The notes under the pieces were generated by a model. The model was not told the DNA's origin, searched no databases, and saw only the letters and a program-made list of their open reading frames with translations. Source: SVQP01 sp045603085 (GTDB taxonomy: Bacteria; Bacillota; Clostridia; Oscillospirales; CAG-272). From it: DNA of 25,705 bases. Each line of letters begins with the position of its first letter. Positions within the stretch are counted from its first letter, which is position 1. Positions 16,082 to 23,328 of this stretch are shown here, piece by piece. The translations under genes were made by a program, and so were the position numbers. The stretch is from contig JAZULL010000109.1 of NCBI GenBank assembly GCA_045603085.1, positions 1 to 25,705 of the forward strand, in the 5' to 3' direction.

Positions 16082-16096
16082 CCCGCTAACAGTCCA
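16068..16096 (-). promoter_or_regulatory. Promoter of the Xre/membrane gene
   Basis: Minus strand: -35 TGGACT (16096-16091), 17-bp spacer, -10 TAAGAT (16073-16068), overlapping the 9-9-9 inverted repeat. Confidence 0.55.
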
Positions 16097-16349
16097 CCAC
16101 ACGCGCTGTTTTTTTGCAACACGGCGTGTTACATTTGCGATTTTTGGGTGCAATTTTGATATTTTACGCCTCGGCTACAGGGTTTCCCTCCATCCGGCAG
16201 CCCGGAAGGCCCCTTCATACGGGAGGCTTGGTTTCGTGCAATGCATCCCCGAGCGCTCGAAGGTATCATACGAAGGGAAACCGGCACGAGGTGGCGCAGC
16301 CAGACTGCACGTGCGCAGCAGATGTATAATTGATATTTAAAAAAACTCC
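16097..16349. other. Intergenic gap with a 9-bp terminal inverted repeat segment
   Basis: No gene is supported. A ~100-bp segment is bounded by GGTTTCCCT (16181-16189) and its complement AGGGAAACC (16274-16282) and holds several GC-rich partial complements. A short palindrome, AACACG-G-CGTGTT, lies at 16118-16130. The segment could be a small structured RNA, a decayed short element, or the 3' region of the methyltransferase transcript. I cannot assign it. Confidence 0.35.
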
Positions 16350-17579
16350 TTATTTCTTTTTGGGATAAGGCTTTTTTTGCTCATAGCCCTTTTTTTGATC
16401 GTGTTTGTATTTCTTCTCCGGATCAAAAGACTTTTTCTGCTCAAAGCGCGGCTTTTGCGCTGTAGCGGGGTCACGGAAATATTCGTAAAGCGTACACGGC
16501 AGCATGCCGTTATACAGACGGTGGGTCTTGTCGGCCACGCGACCGAACTGCCGCTCAAACTCGGGGTACGAGGTGATAATATAGACGTGCCACGGATAGA
16601 GATCGGCAAAGGTCTTGCCCATGTCGCGGTACAGCGCGGCTACCTCGGCCTCGTCCATCATGCGCTCGCCGTAGGGCGGGTTACAAACCACCGTTCCCTT
16701 TCGATCCTCGCGCTTGATCTTGCGCGCATCGGCATGGAAAATATTGAGGTATTCCTCCACGCCTGCACGGGTGGCGTTTTCGTAGGTCACGTCCAACATG
16801 TCCTCGTCGATATCCGACGCCCATGCTTCGAAGTTACTGTCACGGATGATCAGATCCTGCGCCTCGTCTGCCGCATCGCGCCATGCCCGCTCGGGAATGC
16901 ATGCGAAATCCTCACCCGCAAAGCGTCTGCCAAGTCCGGGCGCGCGGCGCGTGGCGATCATGGCCGCCTCAATGGCGATCGTGCCCGAGCCGCAGAAGGG
17001 ATCCCAAAACAGAATGTCGTCCGAGGGTCTTGCGGTATATGCGATGGAGGCCGCCAGCGTTTCGCGCAGAGGGGCGACACCCGCCGCGGGACGGTAGCCG
17101 CGCTTATGGAGTGCTACCCCCGAGGTATCCAGCATCAGGGCAACCACGTCCTTGAAAAGGAAGAATTCGATCTGATATTTTGCGCCGTCCTCGGTAAACC
17201 AGCGGATGCCGTATGCACCCGAAAGCCTGTCCACGACCGCCTTTTTGATAATGCTCTGGCAATCGGGTATCGAAAACAGCTTGCTCTTGATGCAATGCCC
17301 CTTGACGGGAAAAGCGTCCGACGAGCCGATATATTCCTCCCACGGCAGAGCCTTGACGCCCTCGAACAGCATGTCGTAGGTGGTAGCGGGAAATTCCCCC
17401 ACCTTGATCATGACTCTCTCGGCACAGCGCAAGAACATATTGGCTCGCGCGATATCGGCAGGAGATCCTTCAAATGTCACTCTGCCATCCATGGTGTGCA
17501 CTCTCTCAAGACCCAATGCATCTATTTCTTCTCCGAGCTTCTTCTCCAGCCCGAACATACAGGTTGCTACTAAAATCAT
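16350..17579 (-). CDS. THUMP-domain class I SAM RNA methyltransferase (RlmL/YpsC family)
   Basis: 409 residues. The N-terminal ~155 residues form a ferredoxin-like plus THUMP RNA-binding part. The Rossmann methyltransferase domain follows with SAM motif I DPFCGSGT (193-200) and the catalytic motif NPPYGERM (300-307), typical of N2-guanine methyltransferases. Relatives (Escherichia coli RlmL N-terminal half, Bacillus YpsC) methylate a guanine of 23S rRNA, so a ribosome-modification role is likely; the exact base is inferred by family only. A 35-residue tail rich in Lys/Tyr/Gln (EQKKSFDPEKKYKHDQKK) extends past the fold and may add RNA affinity. The start ATG follows GGGAGGACACGT. It is divergent from the gene at 17757, with separate promoters in the shared gap. 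Confidence 0.92.
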   Translation of the reverse strand: MILVATCMFGLEKKLGEEIDALGLERVHTMDGRVTFEGSPADIARANMFLRCAERVMIKVGEFPATTYDMLFEGVKALPWEEYIGSSDAFPVKGHCIKSKLFSIPDCQSIIKKAVVDRLSGAYGIRWFTEDGAKYQIEFFLFKDVVALMLDTSGVALHKRGYRPAAGVAPLRETLAASIAYTARPSDDILFWDPFCGSGTIAIEAAMIATRRAPGLGRRFAGEDFACIPERAWRDAADEAQDLIIRDSNFEAWASDIDEDMLDVTYENATRAGVEEYLNIFHADARKIKREDRKGTVVCNPPYGERMMDEAEVAALYRDMGKTFADLYPWHVYIITSYPEFERQFGRVADKTHRLYNGMLPCTLYEYFRDPATAQKPRFEQKKSFDPEKKYKHDQKKGYEQKKPYPKKK

Positions 17580-17611
17580 ACGTGTCCTCCCACGCTACTT
17601 CTGTTATACTT

Positions 17612-17640
17612 ATTATACATAAAAACGTCGCTCGGGTCAA
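17612..17640 (-). promoter_or_regulatory. Promoter of the RlmL-type methyltransferase gene
   Basis: Minus strand: -35 TTGACC (17640-17635), 17-bp spacer, perfect -10 TATAAT (17617-17612). Confidence 0.85.
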
Positions 17641-17697
17641 GTATCTCTTTATCATACTTTCTTCACACAAACATCAATTTTTTTCAATTTTTATTGC

Positions 17698-17726
17698 TTG
17701 ATACTGACACATTTGGGTGATATACT
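17698..17726 (+). promoter_or_regulatory. Promoter of the Cthe_2159-like lipoprotein gene
   Basis: TTGATA (17698-17703), 17-bp spacer, extended -10 TGATATACT (hexamer 17721-17726), 30 bases before the start codon. Confidence 0.85.
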
Positions 17727-17756
17727 ATCTATGATAAAAAGGAAAAGGAGGCGTTT

Positions 17757-19679
17757 ATGATCAAACGGATCCTGAGTCTTGGCCTTTGCACCTTGGTCTG
17801 CATCGCGTTGGCGGCATGCAATCAAGGCAAGGACGAGCAGCCGGAAGGGTCGGGGCTGGAAACCGCCCCTGATGGCACAGTTATTTATACAGACAGCAAC
17901 GGAAATCAATATAACGTGACCTTTGACGACGGCAAGGAAACCGCCACCGAGATCGAGTTCCCTGCCGTTGACTTTGCGCAAGAGGTGGTTGCGGGCAGCT
18001 ATGACGGCGAATATGACGCCGCTGTGATTCTGGATGGATATACGGCAAGTGCAAGCGGTCGCGGCGTGCAGGTGGATGGCAACACCGTGACCTTTACCAC
18101 ACAGGGGACGTATCTGATCACGGGAGATCTGACCGGTCAGCTGGTGGTGGATACCCCTGATGCAGAAAAGGTCAAGCTGATCTTAAACGGCGTTTCGGTT
18201 ATTTGCACCGACGGCCCTGCCCTGCAGGTCAACGCGGCACAGAAAAAGGTGGTTCTGTATTCGGCTGCGGGTTCTGTGAATCTGTTTGCCGACGGCACGG
18301 ATTACTATACCGAGACCGAGGACGGATCGTCAAGCGGCTTGCCAAACGCCTGCATCTGGTCTGACGAGGATCTGAAATTTGACGGCGAGGGCAGCATTTA
18401 TATCACGGGAAACTGCGACAAGGGAATCAATACCAAGGACGACCTTGAAATTTGCGGCGGTCACGTATACGTCAGCGCGGTCGGCACAGGCGTGCGCGGT
18501 AACGACAGCATCAGCGTCAGCGGCGGGTATCTGCACGTCAGCTCAAGTGCGGGCGACGGCATCAAAACCTCCAACGCCAACGAGGGTAAGGGTAGCTTTA
18601 CATTCAGCGGCGGTGAGATCTATATCGATTGCTTTGGCGACGGCATCAGCTCCGCGGCGGACTTGACTGTTTCGGACGGCACGGTTGTCATTCGCACCGA
18701 GGGCACGGTGGACGCTTCGGCATCCTCACAAAGCACCTCTTATTGGGGTGGTGGAAGACCCGGTGGCGGTGGCCCGGGCGGCATGCAGGAGGGAAATTCC
18801 AACAAATCCTCCACCAGCGCCAAGGGTCTGAAGGCTGTGGGGTTGATCTGTATCACGGGCGGCAACGTCACGGTGGATTGCACCGATGACGCCATCCATT
18901 CGGACAGCGCAGTACAGATCGGCAACGGAAATCTGTATCTGAGTGCCTCGGATGACGGCATTCACGGCGAGGAATCGGTGCTCATAGGCGGCGGCACGAT
19001 CGAGATCGCCAAGAGCTATGAGGGTATCGAGGCTGTGGAGATCACGGTCAACGGCGGCACCATTCGTCTGACGGCGTCCGACGACGGCTTTAACGCCTGC
19101 GGCGGCGTGAGCATGATGGGTGGCGGATTTGGCCCGGGTAAATCCTCGGACAGCACCTCCTCTTCCTCGGATGAAACTCCCCTGCTCACCTTCAACGGCG
19201 GCTACACGGTGGTCAACGCCGGCGGAGACGGCATTGATTCCAACGGATGTATCGTCATGACGGGCGGCACGGTCATCGTCTTTGGCCCGACAGACAACGG
19301 CAACGGACCGATCGACCACGGTGACAACCGTTCCGATCTGCTCACCGTTTCGGGTGGCACGCTGTTGGCCATCGGTTCTTCGGGCATGGCGGACACTGCG
19401 GTGGGTCAGAACCGTGCCGTGATCGCATTCATGACCCGCGCATCCTTTGGCGCCGATACCACCATGGCCGTTCTGGACAAGGATGGCAACGTGGTATTTG
19501 CATTCTGCGCCCCCAAGGCGTTTGCATCCGTGGTGCTTTCCACGGGCGATCTGGTTGCGGGCGAGAGCTATACCGTGGTTTACGACGGCACGCTGAGCGG
19601 CACGTTGCAGGACGGCATCCTGCAGGCGGGCGGCACTATGACCGATTACACCGAGCTTGGGGAAATACAAGCTGAATAA
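17757..19679 (+). CDS. Cthe_2159-like (DUF4353) beta-helix carbohydrate-binding lipoprotein
   Basis: 640 residues. A lipoprotein signal ends in LAAC (Cys21), so the protein should be tethered outside the membrane. The rest is made of many short, Gly/Asp-rich beta repeats (ILNGVSVICTDGPALQV, GSIYITGNCDKGINTKDDLE, GGHVYVSAVGTGVRGNDSI, GNLYLSASDDGIHGEESV), the pattern of the DUF4353 family. The Clostridium thermocellum member Cthe_2159 was described as a cellulose/polygalacturonate-binding parallel beta-helix. A Gly/Pro-rich loop (WGGGRPGGGGPGGMQ, ~residues 329-343) and a Ser-rich stretch (SSDSTSSSSDE) interrupt the helix. AAGGAGG gives a strong ribosome site. It is a single gene with its own promoter and terminator. 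Polysaccharide binding is inferred from family, and no catalytic residues are recognised. Confidence 0.88.
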   Translation: MIKRILSLGLCTLVCIALAACNQGKDEQPEGSGLETAPDGTVIYTDSNGNQYNVTFDDGKETATEIEFPAVDFAQEVVAGSYDGEYDAAVILDGYTASASGRGVQVDGNTVTFTTQGTYLITGDLTGQLVVDTPDAEKVKLILNGVSVICTDGPALQVNAAQKKVVLYSAAGSVNLFADGTDYYTETEDGSSSGLPNACIWSDEDLKFDGEGSIYITGNCDKGINTKDDLEICGGHVYVSAVGTGVRGNDSISVSGGYLHVSSSAGDGIKTSNANEGKGSFTFSGGEIYIDCFGDGISSAADLTVSDGTVVIRTEGTVDASASSQSTSYWGGGRPGGGGPGGMQEGNSNKSSTSAKGLKAVGLICITGGNVTVDCTDDAIHSDSAVQIGNGNLYLSASDDGIHGEESVLIGGGTIEIAKSYEGIEAVEITVNGGTIRLTASDDGFNACGGVSMMGGGFGPGKSSDSTSSSSDETPLLTFNGGYTVVNAGGDGIDSNGCIVMTGGTVIVFGPTDNGNGPIDHGDNRSDLLTVSGGTLLAIGSSGMADTAVGQNRAVIAFMTRASFGADTTMAVLDKDGNVVFAFCAPKAFASVVLSTGDLVAGESYTVVYDGTLSGTLQDGILQAGGTMTDYTELGEIQAE

Positions 19680-19685
19680 AAAATC

Positions 19686-19714
19686 AAGGGCTTTCTCAAA
19701 TTGAGAAAGCCCTT
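19686..19714. terminator. Shared terminator of two convergent genes
   Basis: 12-bp stem AAGGGCTTTCTC / GAGAAAGCCCTT with loop AAATT, followed by TTTC on the plus strand. It lies between the DUF4353 lipoprotein gene and the convergent namZ-like gene. Confidence 0.85.
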
Positions 19715-19722
19715 TTCAGGTC

Positions 19723-20853
19723 TTATTCATAAATCAAATACGGCTTGATCCGCTCTCTGAACTGCTCACAGCGAGCGCTCGCCTTGGCAAGCAGGGTGGC
19801 GGGTTCAAAATCAGACGAGAGGGCTTCCGTGCCAAAGCGCAGTCTCAGGCCGCGAGGGTCGGCGGTGAACTCGGGATAGCGGCGAATGGCGTCGTACAGA
19901 TAAAGCAGTACGGCGAAGGGCGAATACGCTTCCCTGTCCGTAATATGCAGCTCCACGCCGCCGCACAGCTCGCCCGCATGCTTGTTGAACGCGGGGGTGA
20001 AATGCGCCGCGCGGAAGATCACACCGGGCAAATGCAGCGCGTTCATCTGATCGGCCAAGGCAAAGGCGTCTATAAAGGGCGCGCCGATCATATCAAACGG
20101 CCTTGTCGTGCCGCGGCCCTCCGAGACGTTGGTGGCCTCGTAAATGCCGGTGGCAATATAGTTGATGGCGCAAGTCACCGACGGAATATTGGGCGAGGGG
20201 TTGACAAACAAGAGGTCGGTCTGATCTGCGTACATATACCGTTTCCAGCCCACGCACTCAACGATCTGCAGCTCACAGCCAATTCCCTTCTCGGCGTTGA
20301 CGTAGCGGGCATATTCGCCCACGGTCATGCCGTATCTGGTGGGAATGGCAAATTCACCGATAAACGAGGAAAATTGCTCGTCCAGCACCTCGCCCTCGAT
20401 GCGGACGCCGCCGATGGGGTTGGGTCTGTCCAGCACGATGACCGGAATGTGCACACGCACCGCGGCGCGCATGACCTGCGTGAGATTACAAAGATAGGTA
20501 TAGTAGCGTGCTCCCACGTCCTGAATGTCGTATACCACGGCGTCCACGCCGGATAAAATCTCGTCAAGTCTGGGGTGTCCCTTGGAATTCAGATTATACA
20601 CGCAGACGCCGAAGATCGGGTCGGGCGTGTCCTGCTCGCTCTGATATCTGCCGTCCTGCAGATTGGAGCATATACCGTGCTCGGGGGCAAACAGCACCGC
20701 AAGTGTCCCCATATCGCGCAAGATCTTCCACGTGGGAGTAGCCGTGCGGTCCACGCCCGAAGCGGCGGTCAGGAGTGCGACCTTTTTGTCGCCAATGGCG
20801 GCGGCAAGTGCATCGCGGCGGTCAATGCCGCACAAAACGTGATATTTTTCCAT
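19723..20853 (-). CDS. namZ: NamZ-type exo-beta-N-acetylmuramidase (DUF1343)
   Basis: 376 residues, the usual length for the DUF1343 family, whose Bacillus subtilis member NamZ (YbbC) removes terminal N-acetylmuramic acid from peptidoglycan fragments. Family motifs seen: LFAPEHG (54-60), VVYDIQDVGARYYTY (106-120), LDRPNP (141-146), FVNPSPNIPS, and SEGRGTTRPFDMIGAPFID. No signal peptide is present, so the enzyme may act in the cytoplasm on recycled wall sugars, or be exported otherwise. Of three nearby candidates (GTG 20862, ATG 20859, ATG 20853) I chose the ATG at 20853 because GAGAGGTGAT sits at proper spacing. It is divergent from a lipid-linked-sugar flippase gene, consistent with a cell-wall theme. 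The 5' region after APEHG (ICSNLQDGRYQ) departs from the common FRG-type continuation. Confidence 0.88.
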   Translation of the reverse strand: MEKYHVLCGIDRRDALAAAIGDKKVALLTAASGVDRTATPTWKILRDMGTLAVLFAPEHGICSNLQDGRYQSEQDTPDPIFGVCVYNLNSKGHPRLDEILSGVDAVVYDIQDVGARYYTYLCNLTQVMRAAVRVHIPVIVLDRPNPIGGVRIEGEVLDEQFSSFIGEFAIPTRYGMTVGEYARYVNAEKGIGCELQIVECVGWKRYMYADQTDLLFVNPSPNIPSVTCAINYIATGIYEATNVSEGRGTTRPFDMIGAPFIDAFALADQMNALHLPGVIFRAAHFTPAFNKHAGELCGGVELHITDREAYSPFAVLLYLYDAIRRYPEFTADPRGLRLRFGTEALSSDFEPATLLAKASARCEQFRERIKPYLIYE

Positions 20854-20875
20854 ATTCATCACCTCTCATGGACTC

Positions 20876-20904
20876 ATTATACCACATATCCCCTTTTTGT
20901 GCAA
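20876..20904 (-). promoter_or_regulatory. Promoter of the namZ-like gene
   Basis: Minus strand: -35 TTGCAC (20904-20899), 17-bp spacer, extended -10 TGGTATAAT (hexamer 20881-20876). Confidence 0.85.
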
Positions 20905-20966
20905 GCGGCATACAAGCCTTTCTCGGCTCATAAGATGTAATATCGTAAAAAACAAGGGGGCACAAT

Positions 20967-22559
20967 ATGGAAAAGAGGCTGAGTCGGACGGGGCGATTTT
21001 TTTATAACTCGCTTTTGATGGTGGCCGTGACGTTGATCATGCGCGCCATCGGCGTTGGCTTTAACGCTTACGTGGCGGGCAAGGCAGGGGCGCAGACCAT
21101 GGGACTTTATTCCCTGCTCTCGGGCGTTTATACCTTTGCCGTAACGCTGGCCTGCTCGGGCATTCACCTTGGCACAACACGCACGGTGGCTGACGCACTT
21201 GGCAAGGGAGACACGGCGCTGGCGCGGAAATTCGCAGGGCGAGCGCTGGCACTTTCTCTGCTGTTCGGTGTATCTTCCTGCATTTTGCTGTTCTTTGGCG
21301 CGCCCTATGCGGGGACGCATTGGTTAAAGGATGCGCGTACCGTGATTCCGCTTCGTATTCTGGCGCTTTCCCTGCCCGCCGTAGCGGTATGCTCCTGCCT
21401 GAACGGCTATTTTACCGCGGTGCGGCGCGTTTGGAAAAATGCGGCTGTGCAGATCTCCTCGCAAGCCATCCGCATTTTGGGCACGGCGGCGTTTCTGTCC
21501 CTGCTTTTGCCGCGCGGTGTGGCATACGCCTGCATTGCGCTGGTGCTGGGCACGCTGATCACACAGATCTTTGAGCTGATCTTTTCGGTCTTGCTCTATC
21601 TGACCGATCGACTGCAGCAAGACACTCGGGAAAGGTGTACGCAGAGCGGCGTGGCAAAGACCATTTTAGGCATTACCCTGCCCGTGGCATTCAGTTCGTA
21701 TGCGCGGTCGGGGCTGATCACACTGCAGCACATTCTGATCCCGCGCGGACTTGCGAACAGCGGCGCTTCTTGGGAGTCGGCACTTGCCTCTTACGGTATT
21801 CTTCACAGCATGGTCATGCCGGTGGTGCTGTTTCCCTCGGCCTTTATTTCCTCGTTTGCGGGACTTCTGATCCCCGAGGTAGCAGAGGCTAAGGTGCAGG
21901 ACGACCCTGAGCGTGTGCGGCGCGTCTCACGACGTATTTTCGGCATTTCCATGATGTTTTCGGTGGGTGTGGCGGGCGTCATGCTGTGCTTTTCACACGG
22001 GCTGGGGCTGGCTATCTATGACAGTTTGCAGGCCGGCAGCATGATCGCGGCACTCGCGCCGCTCATTCCCGTGATGTACGTGGACAGCGCGGTGGATGCG
22101 GTACTCAAGGGGATGGGACAGCAGGTATACAGCATGAACGTCAATATCATCGACGCCTTGACCTCGGTAATCCTTGTGATCATCCTTGTGCCGAAATTCG
22201 GCGTGAACGGCTACATTTTCACCATTTATTTTACCGAGATCCTCAATACCACGCTCAGCCTTGCGCGCATGATCGCCATCACCAAGCCGAGGCTGCGTAT
22301 TCTCGGGCACGTATTCGGGCCGATTTTGTGTATTGCGGGGGCAACCGCGGCGGTACGTCTACTTTGTGAACGGCTCTCTCTTGGTCATAGCGTGGGTGTG
22401 CTGATCGGGCAGATCGTGCTGACGGCGTTGCTTTATATCGGGCTTCTGATAGTGACAAGATGTGTCAGCCGCGACGAATGGGAGATACTGCACGCGATTT
22501 TCGGAAAGAAACGTGCCAAAACGCCCCTGCCCGCACAAATTCCTGCGCATAAACCATGA
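20967..22559 (+). CDS. SpoVB/MurJ-superfamily polysaccharide or lipid-linked-sugar flippase
   Basis: 530 residues and highly hydrophobic, with roughly 12-14 predicted membrane helices, matching the MOP-superfamily SpoVB-like flippases. The N-terminus (FFYNSLLMVAVTLIMRAIGV … NAYVAGKAGAQTMGLYSLLS) and the central VMPVVLFPSAFISSFAGLLI and DSAVDAVLKGMGQQVYSMNV segments are typical of these proteins in Clostridia. Relatives flip undecaprenyl-linked precursors for peptidoglycan, spore cortex or polysaccharide; which one applies here cannot be read from sequence. The C-terminal ~20 residues are basic and cytoplasmic (GKKRAKTPLPAQIPAHKP). AAGGGGGCACAAT gives the ribosome site. I found no convincing promoter in the 113-bp divergent gap on this strand. 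Confidence 0.9.
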   Translation: MEKRLSRTGRFFYNSLLMVAVTLIMRAIGVGFNAYVAGKAGAQTMGLYSLLSGVYTFAVTLACSGIHLGTTRTVADALGKGDTALARKFAGRALALSLLFGVSSCILLFFGAPYAGTHWLKDARTVIPLRILALSLPAVAVCSCLNGYFTAVRRVWKNAAVQISSQAIRILGTAAFLSLLLPRGVAYACIALVLGTLITQIFELIFSVLLYLTDRLQQDTRERCTQSGVAKTILGITLPVAFSSYARSGLITLQHILIPRGLANSGASWESALASYGILHSMVMPVVLFPSAFISSFAGLLIPEVAEAKVQDDPERVRRVSRRIFGISMMFSVGVAGVMLCFSHGLGLAIYDSLQAGSMIAALAPLIPVMYVDSAVDAVLKGMGQQVYSMNVNIIDALTSVILVIILVPKFGVNGYIFTIYFTEILNTTLSLARMIAITKPRLRILGHVFGPILCIAGATAAVRLLCERLSLGHSVGVLIGQIVLTALLYIGLLIVTRCVSRDEWEILHAIFGKKRAKTPLPAQIPAHKP

Positions 22560-22564
22560 GTTGA

Positions 22565-22593
22565 TTGACAAACCTTATCTTGTCTGTTATAAT
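22565..22593 (+). promoter_or_regulatory. Perfect-consensus promoter of the structured leader
   Basis: TTGACA (22565-22570), 17-bp spacer, TATAAT (22588-22593): twelve of twelve bases match the sigma-A consensus. A 6-bp hairpin with GAGA tetraloop (22601-22616) lies right at the predicted transcript start. Confidence 0.9.
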
Positions 22594-22662
22594 CAAATCA
22601 TCACGCGAGAGCGTGAAATTCATGCCGTGGGAAACCAAGGCAAAAAGAAAGGAGGCGGAGTT

Positions 22663-22722
22663 ATGACCAACTCGACTAAAATCGGATGCTGTGACTCGCG
22701 CCTTTCGGGTTGGCGCGGTTGA
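22663..22722 (+). CDS. Small ORF, 19 residues, in the leader
   Basis: ATG at 22663 is preceded by AAAGGAGGCGGAGTT, one of the best ribosome sites in the window, and follows a perfect promoter by ~65 bases. The product MTNSTKIGCCDSRLSGWRG has two adjacent cysteines and is basic; no family is recognised. Its last third is encoded in a CGCGCC/GGCGCG hairpin, and its stop codon starts a long stem. It may be a leader peptide whose translation controls the following terminator, or a genuine small protein. There is no signal peptide and no run of a single amino acid to suggest classic amino-acid attenuation. Confidence 0.5.
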   Translation: MTNSTKIGCCDSRLSGWRG

Positions 22723-22782
22723 TTGATTACGTAAAAGGTTGCCCACTCTTCTTTTTATGTAAATGAATCATGACACATCCAT

Positions 22783-22829
22783 CCCCCACGGGGCAAGCCC
22801 CATAAAGGCTTGCCCCAAGGGGCGTTTTT
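22783..22829 (+). terminator. Intrinsic terminator between the small ORF and the Xre gene
   Basis: 10-bp stem GGGGCAAGCC / GGCTTGCCCC (22790-22799, 22807-22816) extended across a small internal loop by CCCC/GGGG, then CGTTTTT. An overlapping shorter hairpin (GCCCCAAGGGGC) could compete. It lies 33 bases before the Xre start codon, so transcription of that gene needs read-through or an unseen promoter. Confidence 0.75.
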
Positions 22830-22861
22830 GCGACTTTCATAAGAAGGAGATGGATTGAACA

Positions 22862-23089
22862 ATGATAGTGCTGGAACAGCTCGGCGCACGCATTGCGCAA
22901 TTGCGTCGGGACAAGGGGCTGACACAGGAAATGCTTGCCGAAAAGATGGGGGTCTCCCCTCAAGCCGTCTCCAAATGGGAGCGTGGCTTGGCTTTTCCAA
23001 ATCCCGTATGGCTGGATGAGCTTGCAGACATACTGGGAACAAGTATAGACAGCCTTCTGACAGGCAAACCGCAAAATGAAAAGGACTGA
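22862..23089 (+). CDS. Small Xre-family transcriptional regulator
   Basis: 75 residues, essentially one Cro/C1-type helix-turn-helix: ARIAQLRRDKGLTQEMLAEK, then the recognition helix SPQAVSKWERG and DELADILGTSIDSLLTG. No sensor or membrane domain is fused, unlike the regulator at 15338-16039. The ribosome site AAGGAGA is eleven bases from the ATG, longer than ideal, suggesting modest translation or a regulated start. A terminator just upstream makes control by read-through likely. No toxin-like partner ORF is adjacent. The stop codon lies inside the following terminator. Targets are unknown. Confidence 0.88.
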   Translation: MIVLEQLGARIAQLRRDKGLTQEMLAEKMGVSPQAVSKWERGLAFPNPVWLDELADILGTSIDSLLTGKPQNEKD

Positions 23090-23111
23090 CGAAAATTCGT
23101 CGGTCCTTTTT
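23079..23111 (+). terminator. Terminator overlapping the Xre stop codon
   Basis: 15-bp inverted repeat (23079-23093 against 23096-23110) with one G-T pair and a minimal loop, then TTTTT. The TGA stop (23087-23089) is within the 5' arm. Confidence 0.85.
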
Positions 23112-23160
23112 GTGTCTATATTCCCGATGGAAAATAACAACGTCTGCTTTCTATGAATGA

Positions 23161-23325
23161 TATTCTTTGCTTGCGCAAAGAGTGATATTATTTCCTTCGC
23201 AATCGTGATATTGAAGCCTTATGGCTTCAGTGATATTTTATTCGCCTGTTAAACTCGCGCAGCGAATAACACTTGGCGTAGCCAAATATCACTGCGAAGC
23301 AATAGAACTCGCCAAAGGCGAATAA
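23161..23325. repeat. Hairpin array B: short stems separated by GTGATATT / AATATCAC-type spacers
   Basis: Between two convergent genes. Left half: CTTTGC-TTGC-GCAAAG (23165-23180), a decayed TTC-loop hairpin (23190-23202) and GAAGCC-TTAT-GGCTTC (23213-23228), separated by GTGATATT. Central stem: TTATTCGC / GCGAATAA (23238-23245, 23262-23269). Right half: TTGGC-GTA-GCCAA (23273-23285), TGC-GAA-GCA (23293-23301) and TCGCC-AAA-GGCGA (23309-23321), with ATATCAC between the first two. It has the same architecture as array A (531-690) but a different spacer word. Paired changes preserve the stems. Confidence 0.75.
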
Positions 23326-23328
23326 AAC

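Larger units (their letters stand above)
22600..22829 (+). ncRNA. Structured ~230-nt leader or small RNA ahead of the Xre gene
   Basis: The transcript is bounded by a perfect promoter and an intrinsic terminator. Hairpins seen: TCACGC-GAGA-GCGTGA (22601-22616); CGCGCC/GGCGCG (22697-22717) inside the short ORF; and a long imperfect stem (22720-22736 against 22753-22770) that begins at that ORF's stop codon. Alternative pairing of GTGGG (22627-22631) with CCCAC (22742-22746), and of AAAAAGAA (22642-22649) beside the ribosome site with TTCTTTTT (22749-22756), would close a large domain and compete with the long stem. The layout fits an attenuator for the downstream regulator or a stand-alone dual-function RNA. 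I recognise no known family. The rest of the 22560-22861 gap holds no other gene. Confidence 0.5.

Noticed and set aside
16377..17573. 398-codon open frame antisense to the RlmL-type methyltransferase
   Set aside because: The opposite strand carries THUMP, DPFCGSGT and NPPYG motifs with promoter and ribosome site; the antisense product has no recognisable domain.
18726..19670. 314-codon open frame antisense to the DUF4353 lipoprotein
   Set aside because: Shadow of a repetitive Gly/Asp-rich gene, with His/Arg/Ala-rich nonsense composition and no start signals.
22862..23089. Toxin-antitoxin pair built on the small Xre protein
   Set aside because: No toxin-like ORF adjoins it: downstream is a terminator and hairpin array, and upstream only the 19-codon ORF separated by a terminator.
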